DNA of 64,000 bases from assembly GCF_902825325.1 (NCBI RefSeq), contig NZ_CADEAR010000006.1:244274-308273 (forward strand). The letters run 5' to 3'. Below the pieces are notes generated by a model. The model was not told the origin of the DNA. It was given only the letters and a program-made list of their open reading frames with translations, and made no database searches. The stretch is from Brucella tritici (GTDB lineage Bacteria > Pseudomonadota > Alphaproteobacteria > Rhizobiales > Rhizobiaceae). The translations under genes were made by a program, and so were the position numbers. Positions 1 through 8,896 of this stretch are shown piece after piece (position 1 is the stretch's first letter; each line of letters starts with the position of its first letter).

Positions 1-397
1 AACCGTAGTTGAAAGCTATAATCAGGTTGAGGCCGGTATTTCGATGCGTAAGCGTCTCCGCCTCGATCAGCAACGCACGGATGTCGGCCGCAAGTTCCTC
101 ACGCTCGCCAATAATGCTGACCCGCACATTATTGCGATGCAGTTCCGCAAGATCACGACGGATGAAAATCTTCAACAACCCCAGAAGATCGTTCACCTCG
201 CCGCTGGGGCGGGACCAGTTCTCTGAAGAGAACGCAAACAATGTAAGGTAGCCGAGACCACGATCCCCGGCTGCCCGTACAGTCTCGCGAAGAGCTTCCA
301 CCCCAGCCCGGTGCCCGGCGCTGCGTGGCAAATTGCGTGCCTTCGCCCAACGGCCATTGCCATCCATGATAATGGCTATGTGGCGCGGATCGGACAT
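1..397 (-). CDS. uppS: Isoprenyl transferase (undecaprenyl diphosphate synthase), 3' end outside window
   Basis: Cis-prenyltransferase that condenses isopentenyl diphosphate onto farnesyl diphosphate to make undecaprenyl diphosphate, the lipid carrier for peptidoglycan and O-antigen. The first 132 residues are present. MDGNGRWAK lies at 11-19, with the catalytic Asp at 12, and FSSENWSRP at 56-64; both are family signatures. The ATG at 397 has a GGAGAG ribosome-binding site just upstream. The gene follows frr by 35 bases in the same direction, as in the usual rpsB-tsf-pyrH-frr-uppS-cdsA order. The C-terminal part and any cdsA lie to the left of the window. Identity is secure from the motifs. 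Confidence 0.95.
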   Translation of the reverse strand, partial: MSDPRHIAIIMDGNGRWAKARNLPRSAGHRAGVEALRETVRAAGDRGLGYLTLFAFSSENWSRPSGEVNDLLGLLKIFIRRDLAELHRNNVRVSIIGEREELAADIRALLIEAETLTHRNTGLNLIIAFNYG

Positions 398-432
398 GGC
401 GAAGCTCTCCCTCATTGAAAACCATGCAAGTC

Positions 433-993
433 CTAGACCTGCATGATCTCCCCTTCTTTCACTGCAACGACCTTATCCATTTCTGCAATGGTTTCGTCGG
501 TCAGCTTCTGCACTTTTTCAGATAGAACGCGGCTGTCATCCTGACTGATGAGGCTGTCCTTCTCCAGCTTTTTCAGAGTGTCCATGCCGTCGCGGCGCAC
601 ATGGCGGGCAGCGATACGGCCCTGCTCAGCATACTGATGGGCGATCTTGACCAGCTCCTTGCGCCGCTGTTCGTTCAATTCCGGCAGCGGAATGCGCAGG
701 GTCATGCCATCAGTAATAGGATTGAGACCAAGGCCAGAATCGCGAATCGCGCGTTCCACTGCGCCCACCATGCTCTTGTCCCAGACGGAAACCGAAAGCA
801 TGCGCGATTCGGGAACAGTGATATTGGCAACCTGATTGATCGGCATCGTTGAGCCATAGGCTTCGATGGTGATCGGCTCCAGCAAGCTTGCCGAAGCGCG
901 ACCCGTACGCAGACCGTTAAGGTCATGCTTCAAAGAGTTGATAGCGCCTTCCATGCGGCGTTTCAGGTCGTTGATGTCGAAAGCATCACTCAT
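433..993 (-). CDS. frr: Ribosome recycling factor
   Basis: Works with EF-G to split the post-termination ribosome into subunits. The protein has 186 residues, against about 185 for the family. It begins [18 protein letters not shown] and contains [10 protein letters not shown] near residues 27-36, the conserved RTGRAS element of the three-helix domain. The C-terminal half is the usual charged coiled coil ([13 protein letters not shown] and on). The start has an AAGGAGAAAA ribosome-binding site. It sits 33 bases after pyrH and 35 bases before uppS, so it is very probably cotranscribed with both. Confidence 0.97.
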   Translation of the reverse strand: MSDAFDINDLKRRMEGAINSLKHDLNGLRTGRASASLLEPITIEAYGSTMPINQVANITVPESRMLSVSVWDKSMVGAVERAIRDSGLGLNPITDGMTLRIPLPELNEQRRKELVKIAHQYAEQGRIAARHVRRDGMDTLKKLEKDSLISQDDSRVLSEKVQKLTDETIAEMDKVVAVKEGEIMQV

Positions 994-1026
994 ACATTTT
1001 CTCCTTCGATACGCAGCAAAGGTCGA

Positions 1027-1749
1027 TCAATTATCGGAAACGATCGTGCAGCGCCCCTTGCCTTGCAGAATTTCGGCCAAGCCGCCGTTTTCATGGATGG
1101 AATAGACTATTATCGGAATGTTGTTCTCACGCGCAAGGGCAACAGCAGCTGTATCCATGACCGCAAGCCCGCGATCGAGAACTTCTTTGTGCGTCAGACT
1201 GTCAAAACGAGTTGCGTTCGGATCCTTCTTCGGGTCGGCAGAATAGATTCCGTCAACCTGCGTGCCCTTCAAGAGTGCATCGGCTTCAATTTCCGCTGCA
1301 CGAAGAGCTGCTGCCGAATCCGTTGTGAAGAATGGATTTCCGGTACCGCCGGCAAAGATCACGACCTTGCCCTCATCCATATAGGCCGTAGCCTGCCTCT
1401 GCGAGAAGCTCTCACAGATTTCTGGCATAGCGATGGCCGATAGCACGACAGAATCAACACCGATCTTGTGCAGGGAGGTGCGTAGCGCCAGCGAATTGAT
1501 GACCGTAGCTAGCATGCCCATGTGGTCGCCCGTCACACGGTCGCCGCCTTTGGAAGCCACAGCGACGCCACGGAAAATGTTCCCACCGCCAATGACGACG
1601 CCAACTTCAACGCCGAGCGAACGTGCCTGCTTGATATCGTTTGCAATGCGGTCTGCAACGGAAACATCGATCCCAAAGCCCTGACTGCCCATCAACGCCT
1701 CGCCGGAGGCTTTCAAAAGGACGCGTTTGTAGGCGGGCTTACCGGACAT
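1027..1749 (-). CDS. pyrH: UMP kinase
   Basis: Phosphorylates UMP to UDP in pyrimidine nucleotide synthesis; a hexameric amino-acid-kinase-fold enzyme. From the ATG at 1749 the product has 240 residues, matching the family (about 240). The open frame extends 36 codons upstream, but MSGKPAYKRVLLKASGEAL is the conserved N-terminus and has a GGAGAG site before it. The glycine-rich GGGNIFRG and FAGGTGNPFFTTD nucleotide-binding segments are present. The gene is preceded by a strong hairpin at 1802-1833 that separates it from tsf. Confidence 0.97.
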   Translation of the reverse strand: MSGKPAYKRVLLKASGEALMGSQGFGIDVSVADRIANDIKQARSLGVEVGVVIGGGNIFRGVAVASKGGDRVTGDHMGMLATVINSLALRTSLHKIGVDSVVLSAIAMPEICESFSQRQATAYMDEGKVVIFAGGTGNPFFTTDSAAALRAAEIEADALLKGTQVDGIYSADPKKDPNATRFDSLTHKEVLDRGLAVMDTAAVALARENNIPIIVYSIHENGGLAEILQGKGRCTIVSDN

Positions 1750-1801
1750 TGGATGCTCTCCGCAGATCGAGATCAAGGGTTGTGTTCGGGTTCCGATACA
1801 C

Positions 1802-1833
1802 GAAGGGCATCGCGTTGTCACGCGATGCCCTTC
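1802..1833. other. 13-bp stem-loop between tsf and pyrH
   Basis: Thirteen perfectly paired bases (1802-1814 with 1821-1833) around a six-base loop. Neither strand shows a run of T after the stem, so it is not a standard intrinsic terminator. Because it lies between cotranscribed genes it may act in attenuation, RNA processing or mRNA protection. Function is inferred; the pairing is seen directly. Confidence 0.6.
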
Positions 1834-1920
1834 ATAATCAAAAGCCTTTTCTGGCAATCAGCGCATTCCAAAAAACGGAAACCAGTCTTTGGGACAAATC
1901 GCGCTGAAGATCAGAGCTGT

Positions 1921-2838
1921 TTAGCTCTTGACGGCAGCTGCCACTTCAGCAGCAAAATCGGTCTCTTCCTTCTCGATGCCTTCGCCGAGAGCGATACGGA
2001 CAAAGCCAGTGATCTTCGCCGGTGCACCGATGGCCTTCTCAGCTTCCTTGAGGGCCGCTGCAACCGTCAGGTCAGGATTGATGACGAAAGCCTGCGAAAG
2101 AAGAACAACTTCTTCGTAGAACTTGCGCATACGACCTTCGATCATCTTTTCGATGATGTTGTCCGGCTTGCCGGATTCACGAGCCTGCTCGATGAAGATC
2201 GCCTTCTCGCGCTCGGCAGCAGCCGGGTCAACGTCTTCGGCAGTCAAAGCCAGCGGGTTGATTGCAGCAACGTGCATGGCAACCTGGCGGCCAAATGCAT
2301 TTGCAGCTTCTGCGTCACCGGCAGTTTCGATGGCAACGAGAACGCCGAGCTTGCCGAGGCCGTCAGCAACACCGTTGTGGATGTAGGTCGCGACAACGCC
2401 CTGCGGGACGGTCAGCGCAGCCGAACGGCGGAAACCAATGTTTTCACCAATGGTGGCAACGGCGTCCTTTGCCGTTTCGGTAACGGTCTTGCCGCCAACG
2501 TCGGCGTTGGCCACGGCTTCCGTCGAGCCATCGGTCGACAAGGCAGCCTGGGCGATCTTGCGGACGAGATCCTGGAAAGCTTCGTTGCGAGCAACGAAAT
2601 CGGTTTCGGAATTGACTTCAACGACAACAGCCTTGTTGCCGGAAGCTGCAACGCCCACCAAACCTTCGGCAGCCGTACGGCCAGCCTTCTTGTCGGCCTT
2701 TGCAATACCCTTGGCGCGCAGCCAGTCAACGGCAGCGTCGATATCGCCATTGGTTTCAGCAAGTGCAGCCTTGCAGTCCATCATGCCGGCGCCGGTGAGG
2801 TCGCGGAGTTCTTTGACGAGAGATGCGGAAATGCTCAT
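1921..2838 (-). CDS. tsf: Elongation factor Ts
   Basis: Guanine nucleotide exchange factor that releases GDP from EF-Tu. The product has 305 residues from the ATG at 2838, which has an AAAGGCGA site. A start five codons upstream is possible but less typical, because [22 protein letters not shown] is the standard N-terminus. The EF-Tu contact motif TDFVARN is at residues 79-85. The N-terminal UBA-like domain (about 1-55) is followed by the two core subdomains. Its partner EF-Tu is encoded by the tuf fragment at the right edge of this window. The rpsB-tsf pairing is near universal in bacteria. Confidence 0.97.
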   Translation of the reverse strand: MSISASLVKELRDLTGAGMMDCKAALAETNGDIDAAVDWLRAKGIAKADKKAGRTAAEGLVGVAASGNKAVVVEVNSETDFVARNEAFQDLVRKIAQAALSTDGSTEAVANADVGGKTVTETAKDAVATIGENIGFRRSAALTVPQGVVATYIHNGVADGLGKLGVLVAIETAGDAEAANAFGRQVAMHVAAINPLALTAEDVDPAAAEREKAIFIEQARESGKPDNIIEKMIEGRMRKFYEEVVLLSQAFVINPDLTVAAALKEAEKAIGAPAKITGFVRIALGEGIEKEETDFAAEVAAAVKS

Positions 2839-2862
2839 GATATCGCCTTTCACGAAAGCGAA

Positions 2863-2883
2863 GGCACACCGGATGGGTGTGCC
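2863..2883. other. Stem-loop in the rpsB-tsf spacer
   Basis: Eight paired bases (2863-2870 with 2876-2883) around a short loop, located 25-45 bases upstream of the tsf start in the rpsB-to-tsf direction. The minus strand has only a mixed TTCGCTTT after it, so at most it is a weak attenuator. A second small hairpin (CCCG/CGGG) lies near 2949-2963. Such structures often set the S2:EF-Ts ratio; that role is inferred. Confidence 0.4.
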
Positions 2884-3024
2884 AACTTTTAACCGGCGCT
2901 TGATTTCTGGATCACGATTAGCCTGAGCATTGCACTTCAGGAATCACAATCCCGCACCGGGATGAAACGAGATTATCCACCCGCCCTATCACAGATATGA
3001 CGGATGGATGAAATCATACGCTGA

Positions 3025-3795
3025 TTAAGCGCCTTCAGCCGGAGCTTCGAGAGCTGGCTCAACCGGAGCTTCAGCCTGTGCACCGACGTCGATGCCCATT
3101 GCGCCCTGCTGACGAGCAATGCCGTCGAGAGCGGCGCGAGCAATCAGATCGCAATAAAGAGCGATAGCGCGTGCGGCGTCGTCGTTGCCCGGAATCGGGT
3201 AGTCGATCTGGTCGGGATCGCAGTTCGAATCGATCACTGCAACAACCGGAATACCAAGACGCTTGGCTTCCTGAATAGCAATCGCTTCCTTGTTGGTATC
3301 GATGATGAACATCAGGTCCGGAACCGAACCCATGTCCTTGATACCGCCAAGGGCGCGGTCAAGCTTTTCGCGCTCACGCTCGAGGTTGAGACGTTCCTTC
3401 TTGGTGAAGCCCTGAGCTTCGCCAGCCAGAAGTTCGTCGAGCTTGCGCAGACGCTGGATCGAGTTGGAGATCGTCTTCCAGTTTGTCATCATGCCGCCGA
3501 GCCAGCGTGCATTGACGTAGTACTGTGCCGAACGGTTGGCAGCATCGGCGATGATGTCCGAAGCCTGACGCTTCGTGCCGACGAACAGAACGCGACCGCC
3601 GCGAGCAACCGTGTCAGAAACAACCTTCAGCGCATTGTGCAGCAGAGGAACGGTCTGGGACAGATCGAGAATGTGGATGTTGTTACGGTCACCATAGATG
3701 TATGGTGCCATTTTCGGGTTCCAGCGATGGGTCTGGTGGCCGAAGTGAACACCAGCTTCCAGAAGCTGGCGCATGCTGAAATCAGGCAATGCCAT
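3025..3795 (-). CDS. rpsB: 30S ribosomal protein S2
   Basis: Small-subunit protein that binds late and helps recruit S1. It has 256 residues from the ATG at 3795, which has a GGAAAA site. The open frame runs 28 codons further up, but [20 protein letters not shown] is the family N-terminus. Signature segments [10 protein letters not shown] and DLSQT lie near residues 23-45. The C-terminus carries a short Ala/Glu/Pro tail, common in this group. It is the first gene of the rpsB-tsf cluster and has a structured leader (3818-3857). Confidence 0.97.
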   Translation of the reverse strand: MALPDFSMRQLLEAGVHFGHQTHRWNPKMAPYIYGDRNNIHILDLSQTVPLLHNALKVVSDTVARGGRVLFVGTKRQASDIIADAANRSAQYYVNARWLGGMMTNWKTISNSIQRLRKLDELLAGEAQGFTKKERLNLEREREKLDRALGGIKDMGSVPDLMFIIDTNKEAIAIQEAKRLGIPVVAVIDSNCDPDQIDYPIPGNDDAARAIALYCDLIARAALDGIARQQGAMGIDVGAQAEAPVEPALEAPAEGA

Positions 3796-3817
3796 CTTTA
3801 TTTTCCTTTTCCGGTTT

Positions 3818-3857
3818 AACCTCCACGGGCTGAGGCGATTTCTCGCCACCGGAGGTT
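3818..3857 (-). promoter_or_regulatory. Structured rpsB leader hairpin
   Basis: Read on the minus strand, AACCTCC (from 3857) pairs with GGAGGTT (to 3818). A nested GGCGA/TCGCC hairpin sits inside (3834-3847). It lies 23-62 bases upstream of the rpsB ATG. An S2-responsive leader is a reasonable inference, because rpsB is autoregulated in other bacteria, but this particular fold is not one I can match to a named family. Confidence 0.4.
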
Positions 3858-4016
3858 TTTGCCGGATTTCTCCCGACAAAAGCCCAATCCCGTGTGTGGA
3901 ATAGGCGCGCTGTTAACGGATCGCGCCGTGAAATGCAACCCCATGCCATAGGAATTACGGCAGGCGGCGACCGAGGGCCCTACCTGCCGTATCGGCTTGC
4001 ACACATAGAATAACGC

Positions 4017-4511
4017 TTAATGAGGCACAGTGGAAGAATGATGCGACGAGATCAGCCAGTCCTTCCCATTCCAAACATAGGTGAATGTATAGCGCGCATT
4101 CGCTTTGCTGCCGTCACCAAAGGAGAATGTATAGGTGCCCGTATCTATAGCCTTGTTACAGCCTGTTCGAATGGTGCGGCCATCGATATGGCCGACCGGT
4201 TTTTTCTTCAAAAAGTCTCGGAAATAATCCTCACGCTGTTTTTGCGTATGACGTACCTCCTTAGAAAGCGTCGGTAGCAGCACCGCATCATCCGCGTAGT
4301 TCGCCGCCACTTCTGCCGGGTCGCCTGTACGCAGTGAATTGTTCCAACGCTCAAACAGCGCAGCTACTTTCGCCTTTGTAGGGACATGGCAACGCGCCGA
4401 GACAACTGCCAAACTTAGGCGATCCGATTTTGCGTCAACCGCTGCGAAGGAAGTAAGTGGAGCCACAAAAACCGCACCACAAATAAATAACAAAGAAATA
4501 TATCTTTTCAT
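4017..4511 (-). CDS. Secreted SnoaL-like / SgcJ-EcaC family protein
   Basis: A 164-residue protein with a cleavable signal peptide (about 1-23, ending SFA-A). The body resembles the SnoaL-like/calcium-calmodulin-kinase-II association fold: ALFERWNNSLRTGDPAEVAANYADDAVLLPT near 51-81, and a C-terminal YTFTYVWNGKDWLISSHHSS that is typical of SgcJ/EcaC proteins. Members are small cone-shaped dimers of mostly unknown function. Two cysteines (near 41 and 118) could form a periplasmic disulfide. The upstream region is strikingly AT-rich and palindromic, unlike its neighbours, which may point to acquired DNA. No functional partner is adjacent. Family assignment is fairly secure; the substrate is unknown. 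Confidence 0.7.
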   Translation of the reverse strand: MKRYISLLFICGAVFVAPLTSFAAVDAKSDRLSLAVVSARCHVPTKAKVAALFERWNNSLRTGDPAEVAANYADDAVLLPTLSKEVRHTQKQREDYFRDFLKKKPVGHIDGRTIRTGCNKAIDTGTYTFSFGDGSKANARYTFTYVWNGKDWLISSHHSSTVPH

Positions 4512-4522
4512 AATAACACCGC

Positions 4523-4547
4523 TAATAATTAAAATTTTAAATTATTA
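4523..4547. promoter_or_regulatory. AT-rich palindrome upstream of the SnoaL-like gene
   Basis: TAATAATT at 4523-4530 and AATTATTA at 4540-4547 are perfect inverted repeats around AAAATTTTA. The palindrome begins 12 bases upstream of the ATG at 4511. It could be an operator or simply AT-rich promoter DNA. It is pure A/T in a GC-rich genome. Confidence 0.4.
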
Positions 4548-4621
4548 TCCTCCCATATCAAGAATAATACGACCCCATAAAAACATGAAGTCGTATAATA
4601 CAACAATAGTTAATGCTGCCG

Positions 4622-5464
4622 CTACTTGTCACAGGTGACTTTATTTTTTGCCGCATCGTAGACATCGAGCTTCACAAGCTTTCCACGCATGGAGAAATCT
4701 CCATAGTCCATGGTGAGGTCACGAGTAATACCATTGCGGTAGAGCTTAAAATTGATACGGTAGATCGGCAGGCCATCCTGCTTTTCCTTGTCATCGAAGT
4801 AAGCGATCGTCACAGGCCAGACCTGATCCTTGGAAAACTTACCCATAACCTTGGTTTCGTCGTCCGAAACTGCCTGTTCCTTGCCGACGACAACGGTGGT
4901 AGCGACCACCCTGTCAGCATCTTCGGAAGCATCGAAAAGCGAGGTCTGGTAGAATTTCTGCCCGGCCTCCGCCTTGCCGATCAGTTCTTCCATATGTCCG
5001 GTCGGAAATTGCGTTCCCTTGAGGTCAAGCTTGTTTTCCTTCGGCTTGCTCAATTCAACGACTGTCTTGCCACCCTCGAGCTTCGCGTCACCGCGGACTT
5101 CCTTGACCAGTTCCTTGTCCACGAAGGTCTTGTTGACGAAACGGAAGTTCTTTCCATCTGCACCTTCGAAAGTTGTCGTCTGCTGGTCGGTCACGCGCTG
5201 CGGCTGCTCTTCCATATCGATACGCGTCACAAAACGGAAATTGGTGGTGTAACCTTCACAGGCAGATCCGTTGAACTCGTAGACCATACGACCGGTCAAA
5301 CCGCTGATTCCCGATTTTTCATCGGCGCGATCTAGTGTCAGATCATAGACTGCGCGGTGTGGAACCAGCGTTACCGTCGAGGCCGCATGAGCGACACCAG
5401 CAAATCCGGCCCATACACAAGCAGCCGTTCCACTCGCCGCAACCGCACTCTTGAAAAAACGCAT
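4622..5464 (-). CDS. eipB: Cell envelope integrity protein EipB (DUF1849)
   Basis: Periplasmic beta-spiral protein of the DUF1849 family, known in Brucella to be needed for envelope integrity and stress survival. The product has 279 residues from the ATG at 5464 and begins with a signal peptide ending near VAHA-A (about residue 27). Cysteines at 69 (GSACEGY) and 277 (VTCDK) correspond to the conserved disulfide pair of the family. Segments such as LVPHRAVYDLTLDRA and PTGHMEELI are characteristic. It is divergent from the RidA-like gene across about 140 bases. Identification is confident; the role here is taken from the Brucella homologue. Confidence 0.9.
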   Translation of the reverse strand: MRFFKSAVAASGTAACVWAGFAGVAHAASTVTLVPHRAVYDLTLDRADEKSGISGLTGRMVYEFNGSACEGYTTNFRFVTRIDMEEQPQRVTDQQTTTFEGADGKNFRFVNKTFVDKELVKEVRGDAKLEGGKTVVELSKPKENKLDLKGTQFPTGHMEELIGKAEAGQKFYQTSLFDASEDADRVVATTVVVGKEQAVSDDETKVMGKFSKDQVWPVTIAYFDDKEKQDGLPIYRINFKLYRNGITRDLTMDYGDFSMRGKLVKLDVYDAAKNKVTCDK

Positions 5465-5606
5465 ATATGAATCTCCCGATGAGTTGACGAGCATGATAAA
5501 AAAACTCGTGGCGGAAGCGAGGCAAAAAACGCACCCTTCCCAAAAGCTTCACCGATTCTGCCTATAGGTAGATCGCGAAGTACCTTTGCAAGCAAGGATT
5601 AATGCA

Positions 5607-6071
5607 ATGACCGATACAATCGATAGCCGCCTTAAAAATCTGGGTATATCCATTCCGGAAGCTGCGGCACCCGCTGCCAACTACGTTCCTTTTGCGCAAA
5701 GCGGTTCGCTGCTTCTCACATCTGGCCAGCTCCCGCTGGAAGGCGGCAAGCTTGTGCATACGGGTCAGATCGGTGATGAGCTGACGGTTGCGCATGGGCA
5801 AGCTGCGGCGCGGGCCTGCGCTGTCAATATCCTTGCCCAGGCAAAGGCCGCTCTTGGTGACCTTGGCCGCATCAAGCGCATTGTGAAGATTACTGCCTTC
5901 GTGGCCTCCACGCCCGATTTCGTGGAACAGCACCTTGTGGCCAATGGCGCCTCCGATCTCCTCGTGGCGGTTCTCGGCGATGCCGGCAAACACGCCCGCT
6001 CGGCTGTTGGCGTTGCGAGCCTGCCCCTCAATGCACCTGTCGAAATAGAAGCGATCATCGAGGTTGCCTGA
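5607..6071 (+). CDS. RidA/YjgF-family protein
   Basis: Probable enamine/imine deaminase-like protein of the Rid superfamily, 154 residues from the ATG at 5607. This start is chosen because AAGGA lies about 10 bases before it; an upstream TTG at 5586 is in frame but lacks a site. It has SGQLPLEGGKL near 46-56 and the C-terminal KHARSAVGVASLPLNAPVEIEA, which holds the conserved Arg of the Rid active site. It belongs to the longer (about 150 residue) Rid subgroup rather than classical 130-residue RidA, so activity on 2-aminoacrylate is not certain. It is followed after one base by the phosphodiesterase gene, an operon-like arrangement. Confidence 0.85.
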   Translation: MTDTIDSRLKNLGISIPEAAAPAANYVPFAQSGSLLLTSGQLPLEGGKLVHTGQIGDELTVAHGQAAARACAVNILAQAKAALGDLGRIKRIVKITAFVASTPDFVEQHLVANGASDLLVAVLGDAGKHARSAVGVASLPLNAPVEIEAIIEVA

Positions 6072-6072
6072 C

Positions 6073-6798
6073 ATGACTTCCATCGACTGGATCAGGAAGC
6101 GTCCCGTTGCCCATCGCGGATTGCACGATCTCAATAAAGAGCGCTGGGAAAACACCCTTTCAGCGTTCGAGGCAGCAGCCAAAGCGGGGTTCGCGATCGA
6201 ATGCGATGTGCATCTCACCCGTGACGGCGGTGTTGTCGTCTTTCACGACGATGAACTGAAGCGCCTTGCCGGTCGCGAAGGCTACATCAGCGATCTCACA
6301 CTGGCCGAAGCCACCTCGCTGAAGATCGGCGGCACCGCTGATCACGTACCGACGCTTCGCCAGATGCTTGATCTGGTCAATGGTCGTGTTCCCCTCGTTA
6401 TCGAGTTGAAGGGCATCGAAGGCAAAGATGACGGTCTGGTTGCCGCTGTCGCCAAAGAACTGGCGTCCTATAAGGGCGAAGCTGCGATCATGTCTTTCGA
6501 CCACCATTTGATCCGCCGGTTTTCGACGGACGCTCCGGGTATTCCCGGCGGCCTCACCGCCGAAGGTACGCGCACGGAAGATTTCGAGAGGCATTTCTCC
6601 ATGCTGGCGCATGGCATCTCCTTCGTCTCCTACAATGTGCATCACCTGCCCAATCCGTTTGTCACCTTTGTTCGGGAAAAGTTGCAGATGCCGGTGATCA
6701 GTTGGACGGTGCGGGATCGGGAAATGCAGAAGCATAGCGATCTCAATGTCGACCAGATCACGTTCGAAGGCTTTGATCCGCGCGCCCTCATGGCTTGA
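6073..6798 (+). CDS. Glycerophosphodiester phosphodiesterase
   Basis: Hydrolyses glycerophosphodiesters to sn-glycerol-3-phosphate and an alcohol. It has 241 residues and no signal peptide, so it is probably cytoplasmic like UgpQ. The metal and catalytic residues of the GDPD fold are visible: AHRG near 13-16, ECDVHLTRDGG near 44-54, FHDD near 58-61, and VIELKG near 115-120. The ATG at 6073 begins one base after the stop of the RidA-like gene, so translation may be coupled. The FemAB-like gene follows closely. No ugpBAEC transporter is nearby. Confidence 0.9.
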   Translation: MTSIDWIRKRPVAHRGLHDLNKERWENTLSAFEAAAKAGFAIECDVHLTRDGGVVVFHDDELKRLAGREGYISDLTLAEATSLKIGGTADHVPTLRQMLDLVNGRVPLVIELKGIEGKDDGLVAAVAKELASYKGEAAIMSFDHHLIRRFSTDAPGIPGGLTAEGTRTEDFERHFSMLAHGISFVSYNVHHLPNPFVTFVREKLQMPVISWTVRDREMQKHSDLNVDQITFEGFDPRALMA

Positions 6799-6851
6799 CG
6801 ACAACACGCCGGGCGCAGCAAAATACGCGCGATAACGGCAAAGGAATAGCG

Positions 6852-8039
6852 GTGAACGACGAAGATCCGCAGAATGAACAGAGCTTCGTTCTTCGTGTCG
6901 TTGAGAGTATCAGCGAATTCACGGCAGACGAATGGAACAGTCTTGTCGGGGCCTCCCGGCAGGACGCGCATTATAATCCCTTCATTACCCGAAACTTCCT
7001 GCTCGCTTTGGAAGAATCAGGCTCAGTTTCACGGAAGGCTGGCTGGCTTCCGCGCCACTTGCGCCTCGAAGATGATCAGGGCCGCCTCATCGGAGCCGTG
7101 CCGAACTATCTCAAGGGACATAGCCAAGGTGAATATGTCTTCGACCATGGATGGGCTGACGCTTTCGAACGCGCCGGTGGTCGATACTATCCAAAATTTC
7201 AGGCTGCAGTACCTTTCACACCAGCCACTGGTCCACGCCTTCTCAACCACATTGCCTATGAGAGCGAAACCGTTCGGCTGGCATTAGCTGGCGGACTGCG
7301 AGAACTGGCGGATCAAACCGGCGCCTCATCTGCACATGTCACCTTTGCGCTGCCGGATGAGATCACCGCGTTGGAGCGAGCAGGATTTCTTCATCGCACG
7401 GATCAGCAATTTCACTTTAAAAACAACGGCTTTAAAAGCTATGATGATTTTCTAAATGAGCTGGTATCGCGGAAACGCAAGGCGTTGAAAAAAGAGCGGC
7501 GCGAAGCTCTATCGGAAGGCATCGAAATCGATTGGCTAACCGGGAGCGATCTCACGGAAGCCGTATGGGATGATTTCTTCGCGTTTTATATGGATACCGG
7601 TAGCCGAAAATGGGGGCGGCCTTATCTGAACAGGCGGTTCTATTCGCTGATCGGCGAAAGCATAGCGGAAGACATTCTACTCGTCATGGCCAAACGCAAT
7701 GGACATTACATTGCCGGTGCGATCAACTTCATTGGTGGCGATACACTTTTCGGCCGTCATTGGGGCTGTATCGAAGATCACCCATATCTGCATTTCGAGG
7801 TTTGTTATCATCAGGCAATCGATTTTGCGATTGATCGAAAGCTCAGCGTCGTGGAGGCAGGAGCACAGGGCGAGCATAAAATGGCGCGCGGCTATGTGCC
7901 GGTCACAACCCATTCGGCACATTACATTGCCCATGAAGGCTTTCGAAACGCTGTGCGCGACTATCTCGATCATGAACGTCACGAAGTCGAACAAATCCAT
8001 AATGCTTTGGAAGAGCATTCGCCATTCAGAGGTGGTTGA
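6852..8039 (+). CDS. FemAB-like / DUF482 acyltransferase family protein
   Basis: A 395-residue member of the DUF482 (peptidogalycan biosynthesis/recognition) family with a GNAT-type fold. A GTG start at 6852 is chosen because AAGGAA lies just before it; an in-frame TTG at 6795 overlaps the preceding stop but has no clear site. Recognisable segments are HLRLEDDQGRLIGAVPNYLKGHSQGEYVFDH (given in parts: residues about 70-100), RKRKALKKERREAL near 210-225, and the C-terminal VEAGAQGEHKMARGYVP. The substrate is unknown; the family is widespread in alphaproteobacteria next to metabolic genes. It lies in a plus-strand run with the phosphodiesterase before it and the HIT gene after it. Confidence 0.82.
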   Translation: MNDEDPQNEQSFVLRVVESISEFTADEWNSLVGASRQDAHYNPFITRNFLLALEESGSVSRKAGWLPRHLRLEDDQGRLIGAVPNYLKGHSQGEYVFDHGWADAFERAGGRYYPKFQAAVPFTPATGPRLLNHIAYESETVRLALAGGLRELADQTGASSAHVTFALPDEITALERAGFLHRTDQQFHFKNNGFKSYDDFLNELVSRKRKALKKERREALSEGIEIDWLTGSDLTEAVWDDFFAFYMDTGSRKWGRPYLNRRFYSLIGESIAEDILLVMAKRNGHYIAGAINFIGGDTLFGRHWGCIEDHPYLHFEVCYHQAIDFAIDRKLSVVEAGAQGEHKMARGYVPVTTHSAHYIAHEGFRNAVRDYLDHERHEVEQIHNALEEHSPFRGG

Positions 8040-8111
8040 GCCCATCCACCTTGCCTAACGGGACTTGATGCGATCTGATCCCGTCAAACATTTCGCATTG
8101 GAGAGAATCGC

Positions 8112-8534
8112 ATGTCTGCCACCTATGACGACAACAATATCTTCGCTAAGATTCTGCGCGGGGAAATCCCGTCCACCCGTGTTTATGAAACGGACGACGT
8201 CGTTGCCTTCATGGATGTAATGCCGCAAGGCACGGGTCACACGCTGGTTGTGCCAAAGGCCCCTTCCCGCAATCTGCTCGATGCCAAGCCGGAAACCCTC
8301 GCGAACGTTGTTCAGGTGGTGCAGAAAATCGCGCAGGCCGTGAAAACGGCATTCAATGCCGATGGTGTAACCGTGATGCAGTTCAACGAACCGGCATCCG
8401 GCCAGACCGTCTATCACCTGCATTTCCATGTGATCCCACGCTTTGAAGGCGTGGCGCTCAGGCCCCATACCGGACAGATGGAAGACGCAGCCGTTCTTTC
8501 TGCAAACGCTGAAAAGATTCGCGCAGCGCTCTGA
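8112..8534 (+). CDS. HIT family protein (HINT-like hydrolase)
   Basis: Histidine-triad nucleotide-binding protein, 140 residues. HINT members hydrolyse AMP-lysine or AMP-amide conjugates. The triad HLHFHV is near 97-102, preceded by MQFNEPASGQTVYHL, and the N-terminal NNIFAKILRGEIPSTRVYETD is typical. The start has a GGAGAG site. It is the last gene of a plus-strand run and converges with the azlCD pair, whose azlD stop is about 15 bases away. Substrate is not known. Confidence 0.92.
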   Translation: MSATYDDNNIFAKILRGEIPSTRVYETDDVVAFMDVMPQGTGHTLVVPKAPSRNLLDAKPETLANVVQVVQKIAQAVKTAFNADGVTVMQFNEPASGQTVYHLHFHVIPRFEGVALRPHTGQMEDAAVLSANAEKIRAAL

Positions 8535-8548
8535 TATGATTCACACTT

Positions 8549-8896
8549 TCAAAGCGTAAGTAGGCCGATGACCAGCAGGATTTCCGCAACCAGCACACCG
8601 ACAAGCAATCGCTTGCCGGTAATGATAAAAGCGGCGAATCCTGCCACGGCGGAACCAGCGCGGAGCCAGAGCGGCGAGTTGGCCAATTCTCCATTGGGAT
8701 AGAGAATGAGCTGCGCGATAACACCTGCAACCAGCACGGTCGCAACGCAGCGCACAAGAACAAGCGCCTCAGAATCCTCCCTTACGCGCCCGCCAACCAG
8801 CACGCCCATCACGCGGAACAGATAAGTTGGAAGTGCGCCAGCCAGCAGAATAAACAAAAACGGCCACCACCAGGTCGAAAAACTGTCCCAATTCAT
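8549..8896 (-). CDS. azlD: AzlD-type branched-chain amino acid export subunit
   Basis: Small membrane protein (115 residues, four predicted hydrophobic segments) that pairs with AzlC for export of branched-chain amino acids. It opens with a Trp-rich MNWDSFSTWWWPFLFILLAG and contains GALPTYLFRVMGVL near 20-33, typical of AzlD. Its ATG overlaps the azlC stop by four bases, so the two are translationally coupled. In Bacillus the AzlCD pair gives resistance to 4-azaleucine, and YgaZH is the E. coli counterpart. The natural substrate here is inferred from the family. Confidence 0.88.
   Translation of the reverse strand: MNWDSFSTWWWPFLFILLAGALPTYLFRVMGVLVGGRVREDSEALVLVRCVATVLVAGVIAQLILYPNGELANSPLWLRAGSAVAGFAAFIITGKRLLVGVLVAEILLVIGLLTL

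Noticed and set aside
1522..2892. Long plus-strand open frame of 456 codons across pyrH and tsf
   Set aside because: It lies antisense to two certain genes, and its product has no recognisable domain; a GC-rich shadow frame.
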